From Promethearchaeota archaeon (GTDB lineage: Archaea; Asgardarchaeota; Lokiarchaeia; Sigyniarchaeales; SOKP01): a stretch of DNA of 64,000 nucleotides. A program made the position numbers and the translations under genes. The notes beneath the pieces were generated by a model. The model saw only the letters and a list, made by a program, of their open reading frames with translations, did not search any database and was not told where the DNA came from. Positions 37,390 through 45,877 of this stretch are shown one piece after another (within the stretch, counting starts at the first letter, position 1; each line of letters starts with the position of its first letter). The stretch lies in NCBI GenBank assembly GCA_019058295.1, contig JAHPZI010000021.1:169167-233166 (forward strand). The letters are read 5' to 3'.

Positions 37390-38022
37390 TTATTGAATTT
37401 GATTATAACCATCTTTATCTATGGAACATATTTGTATCTTAAATCCTGAAGCAGCATCTCTTTCCCTTGACGCTGAAATGGCGGTCTTTATTAAATCTAT
37501 CCCTTCAGTTATAGACATTTCTTTCTTCCAATCTGCTTCTAATACGCCCAAAGAAAAAGGAGAACCGGAGCCAAAAGAGATATATTTATCTTCTTCAAAA
37601 AGTGTGCCTAATAAATCTATTCCATAAAGCACACCCTTCTTCTCTTCAAGAGAATACCCGCCTACAATCATCAGTGAGAGAAAATAAGACCGTCCTGAAA
37701 AGAGTATGTTTCTTGTTGTATTTGCTATATATTTAGGTTCGGGTACTTGGCCCTCCTCTACTTGTTTCAATCTGGATAATGCTTGTATTTGATTAATTAC
37801 ATATTGGCAATCAGCAACACCACCAGATATAGTAGCGGCAGTATATTTATTGATTTCAAATAATTTGCGCGCCTGCTTCGTTGCTACCATATAACCAGCT
37901 GTTGCTTGAGACTCGGTGCCAATTACGACTCCTTCTTTTACAATTAAACCTACGGTTGTAGTGCCTGATATAACTTTTTTTAAGTTATCTTCATCTAAAT
38001 TGGTAGAATTATTTTCCATCAT
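37390..38022 (-). CDS. psmB: Proteasome beta subunit
   Basis: This is a 210-residue 20S proteasome beta subunit. A propeptide of about 19 residues precedes the autocatalytic site 'VISG|TTTVGLIVKEGVVIGTE'. The nucleophile is the first Thr after Gly, with Asp in 'ESQATAGY' context and Lys in 'TKQARKLFEI' (Lys33 position). Later landmarks are 'SGGVADCQYVIN' and 'YISFGSGSPFSLGVLE' (GSG motif). With an alpha subunit (not in this window) it forms the 28-mer protease degrading unfolded or tagged proteins in the cytoplasm. The gene stands 220 bp upstream of the zinc-module membrane protein gene in the same direction, probably with its own promoter. Confidence 0.96.
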   Translation of the reverse strand: MMENNSTNLDEDNLKKVISGTTTVGLIVKEGVVIGTESQATAGYMVATKQARKLFEINKYTAATISGGVADCQYVINQIQALSRLKQVEEGQVPEPKYIANTTRNILFSGRSYFLSLMIVGGYSLEEKKGVLYGIDLLGTLFEEDKYISFGSGSPFSLGVLEADWKKEMSITEGIDLIKTAISASRERDAASGFKIQICSIDKDGYNQIQ

Positions 38023-38091
38023 ATCATTTTATTTAAAAGAACAGAACTAAATATATTTTTCTTTTAATATTTTAAACCTAAAATTTTTGAT

Positions 38092-38571
38092 TCATTTCTC
38101 CTCTCGTGTCTGAGTGTTATCCACTTGATCCATTCGTTTAATGTCAATAAAGATCATAAGGCCGCTTCCAATGGCTCCACCTAGGGCTCCAAATAATGTT
38201 CCAAATAACAAGATTATTATAAAAAGAATCCATCCGTACCCTAACTCACCAAAAATTAAGCCCGCAAATTGATCTAAATTAGCGTAAGCATTTCGAGTAA
38301 TAATAGCAAAGGTCATATAAATTAACCAGACTATTGTAACTCCTAAAGCACCACTATATATTCCACGTTTCATCTTTTTATTAAAAATTCCAGCAACCAA
38401 CCCTGGAATTATAATTAACTGCCATATTTCTACAAATGTAAGAAAAAATGTAATAATAACCGCAAAAAAAGTCCCAATTAAAAAATTTATTCGAGCTAGT
38501 TTGATTTCTGGATTAATCTCTTTGTTTTCAGAACCAATATTAAGTTTTCTTCTTATTTTCTTGAGAGCTAT
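38092..38571 (-). CDS. Small four-helix membrane protein (DUF5518-like), AUA start likely
   Basis: The track begins at an internal TTG (38400). The same frame is open back to the TGA of the upstream acylase gene and encodes a basic stretch and a first helix ('NFLIGTFFAVIITFFLTFVE') with no ATG, GTG or TTG. AUA at 38571 lies 6 nt after AAGGTGA, giving ~159 residues. Four hydrophobic helices follow, with a glycine-rich pair ('GLVAGIFNKKMKRGIYSGAL', 'LLFGTLFGALGGAIGSGLM'), as in archaeal DUF5518-type proteins. Its SD overlaps the acylase stop codon, so the two are coupled. The role is unknown; it may be an accessory membrane subunit. Confidence 0.68.
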   Translation of the reverse strand: MALKKIRRKLNIGSENKEINPEIKLARINFLIGTFFAVIITFFLTFVEIWQLIIIPGLVAGIFNKKMKRGIYSGALGVTIVWLIYMTFAIITRNAYANLDQFAGLIFGELGYGWILFIIILLFGTLFGALGGAIGSGLMIFIDIKRMDQVDNTQTREEK

Positions 38572-38577
38572 TTTTAT

Positions 38578-41421
38578 TCACCTTTTTTTGATCCATTGAA
38601 CCAATGAATGATTCCACTCTTTAATTTTTGAAATCTTCTCTTTCTTTTTGATCCATTGAATTAATATATTTCTCTCCTCTTTAATTTTTGAAATCATCTC
38701 GTTCTTTTTGATCCATTGAACTAATACATTTCTCTTTTCATTGATTTTTGGAATTATAGCATTCTTTCTTATCCAGCGAATCTCTATGATGCTAATAATC
38801 CCAATAATTAAGAAAATTATTGTAAAAGCTATCCATTTGAGAGCTTTTTCAGCCGGAATAAAATGAAGTTGAGATTCAATTTTACTTTCAGGAAAATCTT
38901 CAATATCATCATAAAAATATTGAGGATGATATTCTCCTTCTAAAAATAATTTTAATTGGTCGTCGTAATGTTTGGAGTTTGAGTAACCACGTTGTCCAGA
39001 GGGAATTACACTTAAACAATTTTCAAGATCGCTAAAGTCGATAATCATTCTCTCTGAAGCTCCTCCTCTTGCGCTTCCTTCCCCATCGCTTATATCTACC
39101 CAAGAAGGAGTAATAGTATATCCTTCTCCATCCAATTCATAAGGCCCTTTACTAAAAGTTTCTATTTCTAAAAGATGTTCAAAATACCCTTTATGTAGTT
39201 TTCCCCACTCCCAATCATCTACGTCATCTGAATCGTAGAAATCTTCAAGCCAATCAACCGTATCTAATAATGCTCTTAGAATAATATCATCTCTCTTTTC
39301 AACTTTGAGGGTAAAAATATCGTCAAACCATATTGAATTTGGATCTTCCCTGGTTAATTTTTCTAACACATTTAATTGAACATACTGATAAGCATCTAAC
39401 GCATCAAATTCGTCTTCAAATGTATACTCCATATAGAAATCGCGCCATTTGCGGTATATTGTAGGAGCAGATTTATCTTTATCCATGTCAAATTGCCAAG
39501 ATTTAAGATGTGTATAAATTTGATTTATAATGGGAGCTTTTTCAAAAAACCCACTATTTTCAATTACATTGATTAAATAGGGTGTAAAAGATTCTGCGGC
39601 AGTGGATGTTATATCTAGTTGGATTTGTTTCATCGTTTCTACGCTTACACTCCCATCTTCAGAACCATTAAGTAATTCATTAATTCGTCTCGCTCGATAG
39701 CCTGCAGCATATTCTTGTTGAAGGAAATACTTTTTATATTCAGGACCTACAGCTATTTGGTTTGCAGAAGCCAGATAATGCTGGTCTGGATTTTCTGTAT
39801 GGGGTAATTCTTCAAAAGGAATGTATCCAATCCATTCGCCTTCGCTGCTCGATCCATCGTATGGGAAGGTTCCATTTTCATTTCCAGCTCTTATAGGCAC
39901 TACTCCAGTTGGTCTAATTCCGATATTACCGTATATATCGCCATAGATCATATTCTGAGCGGGATTGACAAACCATTTTGAAGCTTCGTCAAATTCTGCT
40001 CTATTTGTCGCAAAAAAGAATTCATAAAATGCTAGAGCTTCGTATGTTATAGCATTAGCAGTCCATCTGGGGGCTATTACTATATTTTCATAATCAAGAG
40101 AGTCTGGAACCGCATCATCTAAGAAATCGTTTAAGACAGGACCATGCACGGTTTCTTTCACTTTAAATTCCACTGGATCTTTATCTTTTACGGGAATCTC
40201 ATATTCTCTTGTTGTATATTTTTTTACCTGGCCATTATGAATATAATGATTAGAATCTATCTCATTGTAATAGTACCAGTCTAAAACATCATATCCCGTG
40301 TTGGTGAAGCCCCAAGCGATATGTTCGTTATGTCCAACAATAACGAGTGGCACTCCTGGAAGTGTGAATCCATAGATATTTATCTCCGGATCTTCACACA
40401 CGCCGTGGAATTCGTACCAAATACCTGGCATTGTCCAAGCCAAATGCATATCATTGCAGAGAATCGGAAAGCCTGTATCACTTTTTATGCCGTCGACTGC
40501 CCAGTTGTTCGATCCTAGGATATTCTGTTTTTTTAGATTTATTAATTGGTTTTCTGATTCAATATTTTCAACATTGGTTAGAAAACGTGATATAGCATTT
40601 AACGCTGAAGAACTTGGGTTTGGTTCATTATGTAGATTTAATGTATCTTCGTAAGATCCATAATTAGGGCAGATTGGTATTTGATATGGCTGAAAAGGAC
40701 TATATAATTCATTATATCTCTGTTGTCCTAATGCCTCAAAATTGATCAATCTATACAAGTCATTGTAATCCCAAGTAAGCATATACGCCATGTACTTTGC
40801 GAAACATAATGAATCTGTCATTGTCCATTCAGTTGGCTTAAAACCCAATATTGCAAATTCGATGGGGAGCTCATTTTGGTGGGTATCTATATAGTAATTA
40901 ATTCCATCGACATATCGTTTAAAAGAATCTAAAAAATCAATTTCCCCTCTTTCGTCTTTTTCTTCTAACATTTCAAGTGTTTTTTTCGCCCAATATTCCA
41001 TTCCTAATGCTAGATTGTATTTATCGGATTCTAACATCATCTCACCCGCAATTTCAGATAATCTTCCTCTGATAAGCCTTCTAACCATCTCCATTTGAAA
41101 TAATCTATCTTGGGCATGGACATACCCCGCCGCAAACATTAAATCCTCTTCGTCTGACCCGTAAATGTGAGGTATGCCCCAGACATCACGATAAACCGTG
41201 ATTTCATCATTTAGATCCTCAACATATAATGTATCGTGCTCTGGAACCTCTCCTGGGACATTCCATACACCATTACCCGGAAAAAGGATATTTCCAAGAG
41301 GAGCAACAGGAGATCCAGTAAGCATTGCAATTAATGGAAGGGAAAAAACTGAGTAGGTTAATCCAGTAATAAATCCAACGATAATTAGTTTTTTAACAAT
41401 TACTTTTTCTTGCTTTTTCAT
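38578..41421 (-). CDS. Penicillin-acylase-family (S45) hydrolase, membrane-anchored
   Basis: This 947-residue Ntn-hydrolase precursor opens with an N-terminal hydrophobic anchor/signal (~10-35). Next come the A-chain-like start 'YVEDLNDEITVYRDVWGIPH', with 'MFAAGYVHAQDRLFQMEMVRR' typical of S45, and then the processing site 'KQNILGSNNWAVDG'. Cleavage before the Ser would create the catalytic N-terminal nucleophile. The B-chain carries 'HNEHIAWGFTNTG' and ends ~residue 850. A second membrane helix (~855-880) and a cytoplasmic tail of three tandem ~20-residue repeats follow. The catalytic part is therefore likely outside the cell, with both ends inside. S45 enzymes cleave amide bonds of beta-lactams or N-acyl-homoserine lactones; the substrate here is unknown. 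The small membrane protein gene follows directly. Confidence 0.87.
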   Translation of the reverse strand: MKKQEKVIVKKLIIVGFITGLTYSVFSLPLIAMLTGSPVAPLGNILFPGNGVWNVPGEVPEHDTLYVEDLNDEITVYRDVWGIPHIYGSDEEDLMFAAGYVHAQDRLFQMEMVRRLIRGRLSEIAGEMMLESDKYNLALGMEYWAKKTLEMLEEKDERGEIDFLDSFKRYVDGINYYIDTHQNELPIEFAILGFKPTEWTMTDSLCFAKYMAYMLTWDYNDLYRLINFEALGQQRYNELYSPFQPYQIPICPNYGSYEDTLNLHNEPNPSSSALNAISRFLTNVENIESENQLINLKKQNILGSNNWAVDGIKSDTGFPILCNDMHLAWTMPGIWYEFHGVCEDPEINIYGFTLPGVPLVIVGHNEHIAWGFTNTGYDVLDWYYYNEIDSNHYIHNGQVKKYTTREYEIPVKDKDPVEFKVKETVHGPVLNDFLDDAVPDSLDYENIVIAPRWTANAITYEALAFYEFFFATNRAEFDEASKWFVNPAQNMIYGDIYGNIGIRPTGVVPIRAGNENGTFPYDGSSSEGEWIGYIPFEELPHTENPDQHYLASANQIAVGPEYKKYFLQQEYAAGYRARRINELLNGSEDGSVSVETMKQIQLDITSTAAESFTPYLINVIENSGFFEKAPIINQIYTHLKSWQFDMDKDKSAPTIYRKWRDFYMEYTFEDEFDALDAYQYVQLNVLEKLTREDPNSIWFDDIFTLKVEKRDDIILRALLDTVDWLEDFYDSDDVDDWEWGKLHKGYFEHLLEIETFSKGPYELDGEGYTITPSWVDISDGEGSARGGASERMIIDFSDLENCLSVIPSGQRGYSNSKHYDDQLKLFLEGEYHPQYFYDDIEDFPESKIESQLHFIPAEKALKWIAFTIIFLIIGIISIIEIRWIRKNAIIPKINEKRNVLVQWIKKNEMISKIKEERNILIQWIKKKEKISKIKEWNHSLVQWIKKR
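38581..38785 (-). repeat. Tandem 60-bp repeats encoding acylase tail
   Basis: About 3.4 copies of a 60-bp unit lie in tandem within the 3' end of the acylase gene (for example TTTTTGATCCATTGAA at 60-bp spacing). They encode repeats of the form 'xxQWIKKxExISKIKExxNxL'. Copies are imperfect, with the upstream one most diverged. They give a highly basic, helical cytoplasmic tail and are a likely site of copy-number variation. Confidence 0.8.
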
Positions 41422-41617
41422 TTTAAAGATTAAAAAAATCTATTTGTTTTATTTATAACTCTAATTTTTATACCACTATTATAATTACATTTAAAAATAT
41501 TTTAAATTAAATTTTTTGGCTTAAAATTAATTTATTGAATATTGAATATGAAAAAACTTTAAAGATATTGTTTATTAGCAATAATATTGAATTAGAATTA
41601 GAACGGTTTAATTCCTA

Positions 41618-41995
41618 ATGGCAAGAAGTCAGTGGAGAAGCAGAAGAAAATTTACGGGAAAGAAATATAGACATTCACGTAAAAAAAGAAAAAGAGAATT
41701 AGAAAGACCTCCAATTAACACAGTAATTGGGACAGATCGAAAGAAAGAGCAACGAGTAATGGGAGGTAATAGTAAGCTAAAGTTGTTTTCTTCTGTTTTT
41801 GTAAATGTGACTGACCTTAATACCAATAAAACTTCGAAAGTGAAAATATTAAAATTTGAAAGCAACGAGGCATCTTTAGATTTGAATCGAAGACACATTC
41901 TTACACGGGGAGCTGTGGTTGAGACTGAACTTGGTAAAGCAAAGATTACTAGCCGTCCAGGTCAACACGGAGTTTTAAACGCAGTTTTAATATAA
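41618..41995 (+). CDS. rps8e: Ribosomal protein S8e
   Basis: This 125-residue protein matches archaeal S8e: 'MARSQWRSRRKFTGKKYRHS', 'KKRKRELERPP', and the C-terminal 'RGAVVETELGKAKITSRPGQ' with 'HGVLNAVLI'. It is a component of the small ribosomal subunit in archaea and eukaryotes and binds 16S rRNA. The gene stands alone in an AT-rich setting between the acylase and a longin gene. Length and motifs are complete. Confidence 0.96.
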   Translation: MARSQWRSRRKFTGKKYRHSRKKRKRELERPPINTVIGTDRKKEQRVMGGNSKLKLFSSVFVNVTDLNTNKTSKVKILKFESNEASLDLNRRHILTRGAVVETELGKAKITSRPGQHGVLNAVLI

Positions 41996-42227
41996 ATCCT
42001 TCTTAAAGAAGTTCTTATTTTACCAGTATCATAATCATTCTTTTTTTAGGCATTACTATGCCAAGATCATTCAATAATATGATGAAATTTAAGTTATGAG
42101 GATTTGTAAATACAATTCTAATTGAAAATTTTCTTGTCAAAAATCAATCCTTATGATTTTAAATAAGACACGAATCTTATTTAATATGTAAAATTTATAA
42201 TTTTTCTAATAATGAGGAGGGGTGTTT

Positions 42228-42650
42228 TTGTTAATAGAAGAGATAGGTATAGTTTCCAGGGGTTTCGTTCTTTATAGAAAAAATTTTCAGGAAGAAATAA
42301 ATGATATACAAGATTTTAAAAAAGGTGCTTTTTATTCTGCGATAATTTCTTTCAGTAAAAGTTTATTTTCAGAAGAATTATCCTATATTGAAGCGACAAA
42401 ACACATTACGTTCTTTAGTAGCACTCAGATCGAATCCTTTGAAGAGGATTATTATGAGAATCTTATTGCATACGCCATATTCAATATTAAAAATAGAAAG
42501 AAAACTGAAAAAACCATTACTAAGAAAATCAAACCAATAGTAGATGAAGTTTTAAATAGATTCAAAGAGAAATATAATAAAACGAGTTTGGTATATCTAG
42601 ATCAGTTTGAAGATTTTAATCCAATACTCGAAATAGCATTAAAAAACTGA
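42228..42650 (+). CDS. Small longin-like domain protein
   Basis: This ~140-residue soluble protein opens 'MLIEEIGIVSRGFVLYRKNF', matching the strand-turn-strand pattern ('hhhhxxxGhhhYxKxF') of the longin-like domains at 8038, 10337 and 11498. Alternating strands ('HITFFSS', 'NLIAYAIFNI') and a long C-terminal helix ('IKPIVDEVLNRFKEKYN') complete a longin/roadblock-like plan. I chose TTG 42228 because GGAGGGG (42216-42222) is ideally placed before it; the track's GTG 42222 lies inside the SD. No membrane helix is present. Such proteins may form dimers that bind small GTPases. The neighbour S8e is probably unrelated. Confidence 0.6.
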   Translation: MLIEEIGIVSRGFVLYRKNFQEEINDIQDFKKGAFYSAIISFSKSLFSEELSYIEATKHITFFSSTQIESFEEDYYENLIAYAIFNIKNRKKTEKTITKKIKPIVDEVLNRFKEKYNKTSLVYLDQFEDFNPILEIALKN

Positions 42651-42655
42651 AAAAA

Positions 42656-43027
42656 TTATTCCTGAATCTTTATATTTTTCACATTTGCTTTTTTCCCTTC
42701 AATTATTTCGGTATTTTTACTTTCACAATGTTGACATTGAAATAATTGAAGACCCGTCAGATATGATTCTTGACTTAAGCTTACAGTTGAAATCTCCCCA
42801 CATTCTCGACATTTAATTTTTCCGGGAACAATCTCAATTATTAACTCTGCTCCTTCAGCAATTGAGCCATGTGTAGCCATTTTAAATGATTGCTTAAGTA
42901 ACTCTGGCACAATTAATGTCAGCTCCCCGATTTCTAAATATACTTCGGAAATCTTTTTGGCATTATATTTAATCGCTGTAGCTTCAGCAACCTTGAATAT
43001 CTGCATTGCAAAACCAAATTCATGCAT
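42656..43027 (-). CDS. hypA: Hydrogenase nickel-incorporation protein HypA
   Basis: This 123-residue protein begins 'MHEFGFAMQIFKVAEATA'; in HypA the Met-His-Glu start coordinates nickel. Strands 'SEVYLEIGELTLIVPELLKQSF' follow, then a zinc site 'KCRECGE' and 'QCQHCESKN' (two CxxC motifs). It delivers nickel to [NiFe] hydrogenase precursors together with HypB. The start codon is fixed by the MHE requirement. It is followed on the DNA by SRP19 12 bp upstream in the same direction. No hydrogenase is in the window, so those genes must lie elsewhere. Confidence 0.93.
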   Translation of the reverse strand: MHEFGFAMQIFKVAEATAIKYNAKKISEVYLEIGELTLIVPELLKQSFKMATHGSIAEGAELIIEIVPGKIKCRECGEISTVSLSQESYLTGLQLFQCQHCESKNTEIIEGKKANVKNIKIQE

Positions 43028-43039
43028 GAATAGTTATCT

Positions 43040-43330
43040 TTAGCCTCGCATTTTTCTTATTTCTCTTGCTACTTCTAATATTACTTTAGATTTTTTCTTT
43101 CCTTTTGTATTAATGAGAACCCTTCCAGGATTTTCCCACCACGTTTTAGGATACTTATAATTTCCTTCTATTTCGACTTGATATCCCAATCTTTTTGCTG
43201 CTGCTGCGATTTCTTTATGAGTAACTTTATCAATTGCAAGTTTGGTAGGAAGTCGTCTTCCATCACTTCTACTTCGCTTTGCATCAAAGTACTGAGGCCA
43301 AAAAATAAGAAATGGTTTCCTTGATCTCAT
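43040..43330 (-). CDS. srp19: Signal recognition particle 19 kDa protein
   Basis: This 96-residue protein has SRP19 landmarks 'FLIFWPQYFDAKRSRSDGRR' and 'LPTKLAIDKVTHKEIAAAAK'. The tail is short and basic ('KKKSKVILEVAREIRKM'). It binds helices 6 and 8 of 7S RNA and prepares SRP54 binding for co-translational membrane targeting. The size is normal for archaeal SRP19. It lies 12 bp upstream of hypA, so the two may be co-transcribed; the functional connection is probably only positional. Confidence 0.95.
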   Translation of the reverse strand: MRSRKPFLIFWPQYFDAKRSRSDGRRLPTKLAIDKVTHKEIAAAAKRLGYQVEIEGNYKYPKTWWENPGRVLINTKGKKKSKVILEVAREIRKMRG

Positions 43331-43417
43331 AAAATATTGTGCTAAATTTTACTATTAAAATAAAAAACTCTCTAAAAAATTTAAAAATTATTAGTCTGAA
43401 AAATAAGATAAGATTGT

Positions 43418-43996
43418 TTATTTCTTTCCTTTACTATCGTTCGAGACCGATGCAACTTTAGATGCTTCCAGAGAGAATGCAATTCGCCGTTTATAAGGGT
43501 TGAGCTTATTGATTTCCTTACTAGCTTTGAGCGCAAGAGCTTTAATGTTTTTGGTCCGGGTTTGATATGCCTCATCTGAAAGTTCTATAAAATTAAGACA
43601 TCCATAGAAGCAAAAATCGACACATTTTGGAGAACCTCCACATAAATCGCATTTGATCGCTTTCAGCTCATTGTTAAAGTCAAGGGCTCCAAATGGGCAG
43701 GCATCAACACAAGCACCGCAATCAGTACACTTTTCTTGGTCTACAGCAACAAGTGTGTCTCCTTGCTGAGTTTTAGTCTTGAAAATAGCTCCTGTCGGGC
43801 ATGCAGCCAAACACATTGCATCTTCACATTGTAAGCAGACAGTTGGTCTAGACCATCCTTCCAATCCATTGGTAGCGACCCTTATGCGTGAATGGCTAGG
43901 AATAAACTCTCCTTCTTTGACACTAGAGCATGCCAATTCACACATATGGCATCCTGTGCATTTTTCCGATTGAATAGTCAATACTCTATTGCCCAT
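43418..43996 (-). CDS. Polyferredoxin subunit paired with AOR
   Basis: This 192-residue electron-transfer protein has four 4Fe-4S motifs: 'CTGCHMCELAC', 'CLQCEDAMCLAACPTG', 'CTDCGACVDACPFG' and 'CDLCGGSPKCVDFC'. The order matches the ferredoxin-like subunits that accompany tungsten aldehyde oxidoreductases and DMSO-reductase-type enzymes. A ~50-residue helical, basic tail follows. It begins 2 bp after the AOR gene's stop codon, so the two are certainly one transcript. It should carry electrons from the W-pterin enzyme to ferredoxin or another acceptor in the cytoplasm. Confidence 0.9.
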   Translation of the reverse strand: MGNRVLTIQSEKCTGCHMCELACSSVKEGEFIPSHSRIRVATNGLEGWSRPTVCLQCEDAMCLAACPTGAIFKTKTQQGDTLVAVDQEKCTDCGACVDACPFGALDFNNELKAIKCDLCGGSPKCVDFCFYGCLNFIELSDEAYQTRTKNIKALALKASKEINKLNPYKRRIAFSLEASKVASVSNDSKGKK

Positions 43997-43998
43997 AG

Positions 43999-45816
43999 TT
44001 AAATCCTCATGATTGGCTCAGTGTTGAATCCATATTTATCAATTATTTCTTGAGTTGGTATGCCCTCGCTATCCCATCCTCGGCATAAATAGTATTCCGT
44101 TCTCATTTTCAAAAAATTATCATTTCCAATAATTTTCCCTGCCGCTGGACCATCGGGAAGACTTTCTTCTATTATACGTTTGGGCAACATATCATCTTTA
44201 AAGTTAAAACCCTCCCGAATATTGATACGTCTGATCATTGTCTCAACAATCTCTGCGTGGTTTTTGAGGTCATTTCCAGAGTAATTAAAGCCAGTCACAA
44301 CATTAAAATATTTAGCCCAATCGTTAGCAGTAAGTTGCATTCTTGTTCCGATCATGTCGCAAACTAAAAGCGAATGCATTATACACCTTTGAGTCATCAA
44401 TCCTCTTACGATTTCTGCCTTTCCTTCAATGATGAAAGGATTTGCACCAGTCATAATTTCTACTGCAGGAGGCCAAGCCCTACGATGGCAAGCGCCTCTA
44501 GGTGTCACTGAATATGTAATGGTTGTTCCCCAACCCGCACGTGGATCATAGGCCGGAAATTCCAAACCTTTGCATTGTATAGCAAATTCTTCTGTATTAT
44601 GCCCTAGTAATCGAGCCATCTCTTTCACTCCCTTAGCACAAAAAGCACCGAAACCTTTTTTATGAGCAATTAATTCCAGTAATTCAACTACAGCCATATA
44701 ATTGCCGAAATTTAATTCCAAGCCCCCTGTATCCTCTTTAGTCAAAATACCTCGTTCATAACATTCCATAGCAAATCCAATTACACCCCCCGCAGATATT
44801 GTGTCCATACCTAAATCATCACAGAGATAATTTGCTTTCATAATTGCCGGTAAATAATCTATTTCTAGATTAGCACCTAGCAAAGCGAGAGTTTCATACT
44901 CTGGTCCTTCAATTTTGAGATCTTTAAAAATACCTTCCTTAACTTGCGTTATACTAGCACATCCTCCGAAGCAGGCATAACATGCTCGATCCCTTACTGT
45001 GAAATCGATGACACGGTCCTTGTCGATGTTTCCAATAGCTTTCTTGAATTGACCTCTGGAAAAATTTCGAGTAGGAAGCATGCCCGCTGTGTTAGTAAGA
45101 CTTAAAGTCATTGGAGTGATAATTTTAAATTTACATCTCTTTTGATGTTTAAATATGAGTTTATAGAGTCCTTCCATATCAGCACAATTAATACCTCCAG
45201 TCCCTTTAACGGCAATGTATTTAAGGTTCTTAGACCCCATTACCGCACCAGCACCACCACGGCCAGCTTTTCGAAAAAAGTCACTCCCAACACAAGCAAA
45301 TGGGATAAGATTCTCTCCAGCAGGACCAATTGAAAGACATCCACATTCCGGATGGAAGTTTTTCCTAACGTAAGTTTCTGTTTCAAAAGAACCTTTCCCC
45401 CATAGATGAGTAGCATCTAGGAACTCCACTTTATCATCTTTAATAACCAGTGAACTTGGAGATTTAGCTTTACCAGTAATTATTAGTCCGTCATATCCAG
45501 CAAATTTAATCTCTGGAGTCATTCTGCCGCTGGAATAAGATTCCAGCCAACCTCCACTTGCAGGAGATTTGGTAATAATTAGATGTTTGCCAGAACCTGG
45601 TGCCATTGTACCTCCCAATGGACCAGTAAGGACCATAAAGACATTTTCAGGATCTAATGGATCAGTTTCTGACGGAATAAGATCCCAATAGAGTTTTGCC
45701 CCTAAGCCACGACCTCCGATATACTTTGTTAATATTTCCTCAGGAATAGGAACAGTTTTATGCGTTTGTTGGCTAAGATCAATATGTAAGAGTTTTCCTT
45801 TATAACCTTGAAGCAT
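43999..45816 (-). CDS. Tungsten aldehyde:ferredoxin oxidoreductase family protein
   Basis: This full-length 605-residue AOR-family enzyme has the N-terminal 'LLHIDLSQQTHKTVPIPEEI' and 'YIGGRGLGAKLYWDL', and the tungstopterin-binding segment 'FFRKAGRGGAGAVMGSKNLK'. 4Fe-4S ligands are in 'CYACFGGC' (CxxCxxxC) plus a later Cys in 'LLVCDMIG'. The C-terminal family signature is 'LCRGWDSEGIPT'. These enzymes oxidise aldehydes to acids with low-potential ferredoxin. The adjacent polyferredoxin marks it as a two-subunit form, as in benzoyl-CoA-related or AorAB-type systems. The aldehyde substrate is unknown. Confidence 0.93.
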   Translation of the reverse strand: MLQGYKGKLLHIDLSQQTHKTVPIPEEILTKYIGGRGLGAKLYWDLIPSETDPLDPENVFMVLTGPLGGTMAPGSGKHLIITKSPASGGWLESYSSGRMTPEIKFAGYDGLIITGKAKSPSSLVIKDDKVEFLDATHLWGKGSFETETYVRKNFHPECGCLSIGPAGENLIPFACVGSDFFRKAGRGGAGAVMGSKNLKYIAVKGTGGINCADMEGLYKLIFKHQKRCKFKIITPMTLSLTNTAGMLPTRNFSRGQFKKAIGNIDKDRVIDFTVRDRACYACFGGCASITQVKEGIFKDLKIEGPEYETLALLGANLEIDYLPAIMKANYLCDDLGMDTISAGGVIGFAMECYERGILTKEDTGGLELNFGNYMAVVELLELIAHKKGFGAFCAKGVKEMARLLGHNTEEFAIQCKGLEFPAYDPRAGWGTTITYSVTPRGACHRRAWPPAVEIMTGANPFIIEGKAEIVRGLMTQRCIMHSLLVCDMIGTRMQLTANDWAKYFNVVTGFNYSGNDLKNHAEIVETMIRRINIREGFNFKDDMLPKRIIEESLPDGPAAGKIIGNDNFLKMRTEYYLCRGWDSEGIPTQEIIDKYGFNTEPIMRI

Positions 45817-45877
45817 TTATTTCATCTTTTTTTTAATATTAGATGTTATATTATCGAAAAATTTAATTTTTCTTTGA

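Noticed and set aside
38581-38785. Possible CRISPR array because of regular 60-bp repeats
   Set aside because: The repeats are in frame within the acylase gene, have no unique spacers and no cas genes are near.
41996-42040. Possible terminator hairpin CTTCTTAAAGAAG after S8e
   Set aside because: The two arms leave almost no loop, and the tract after it is not T-rich enough to call.
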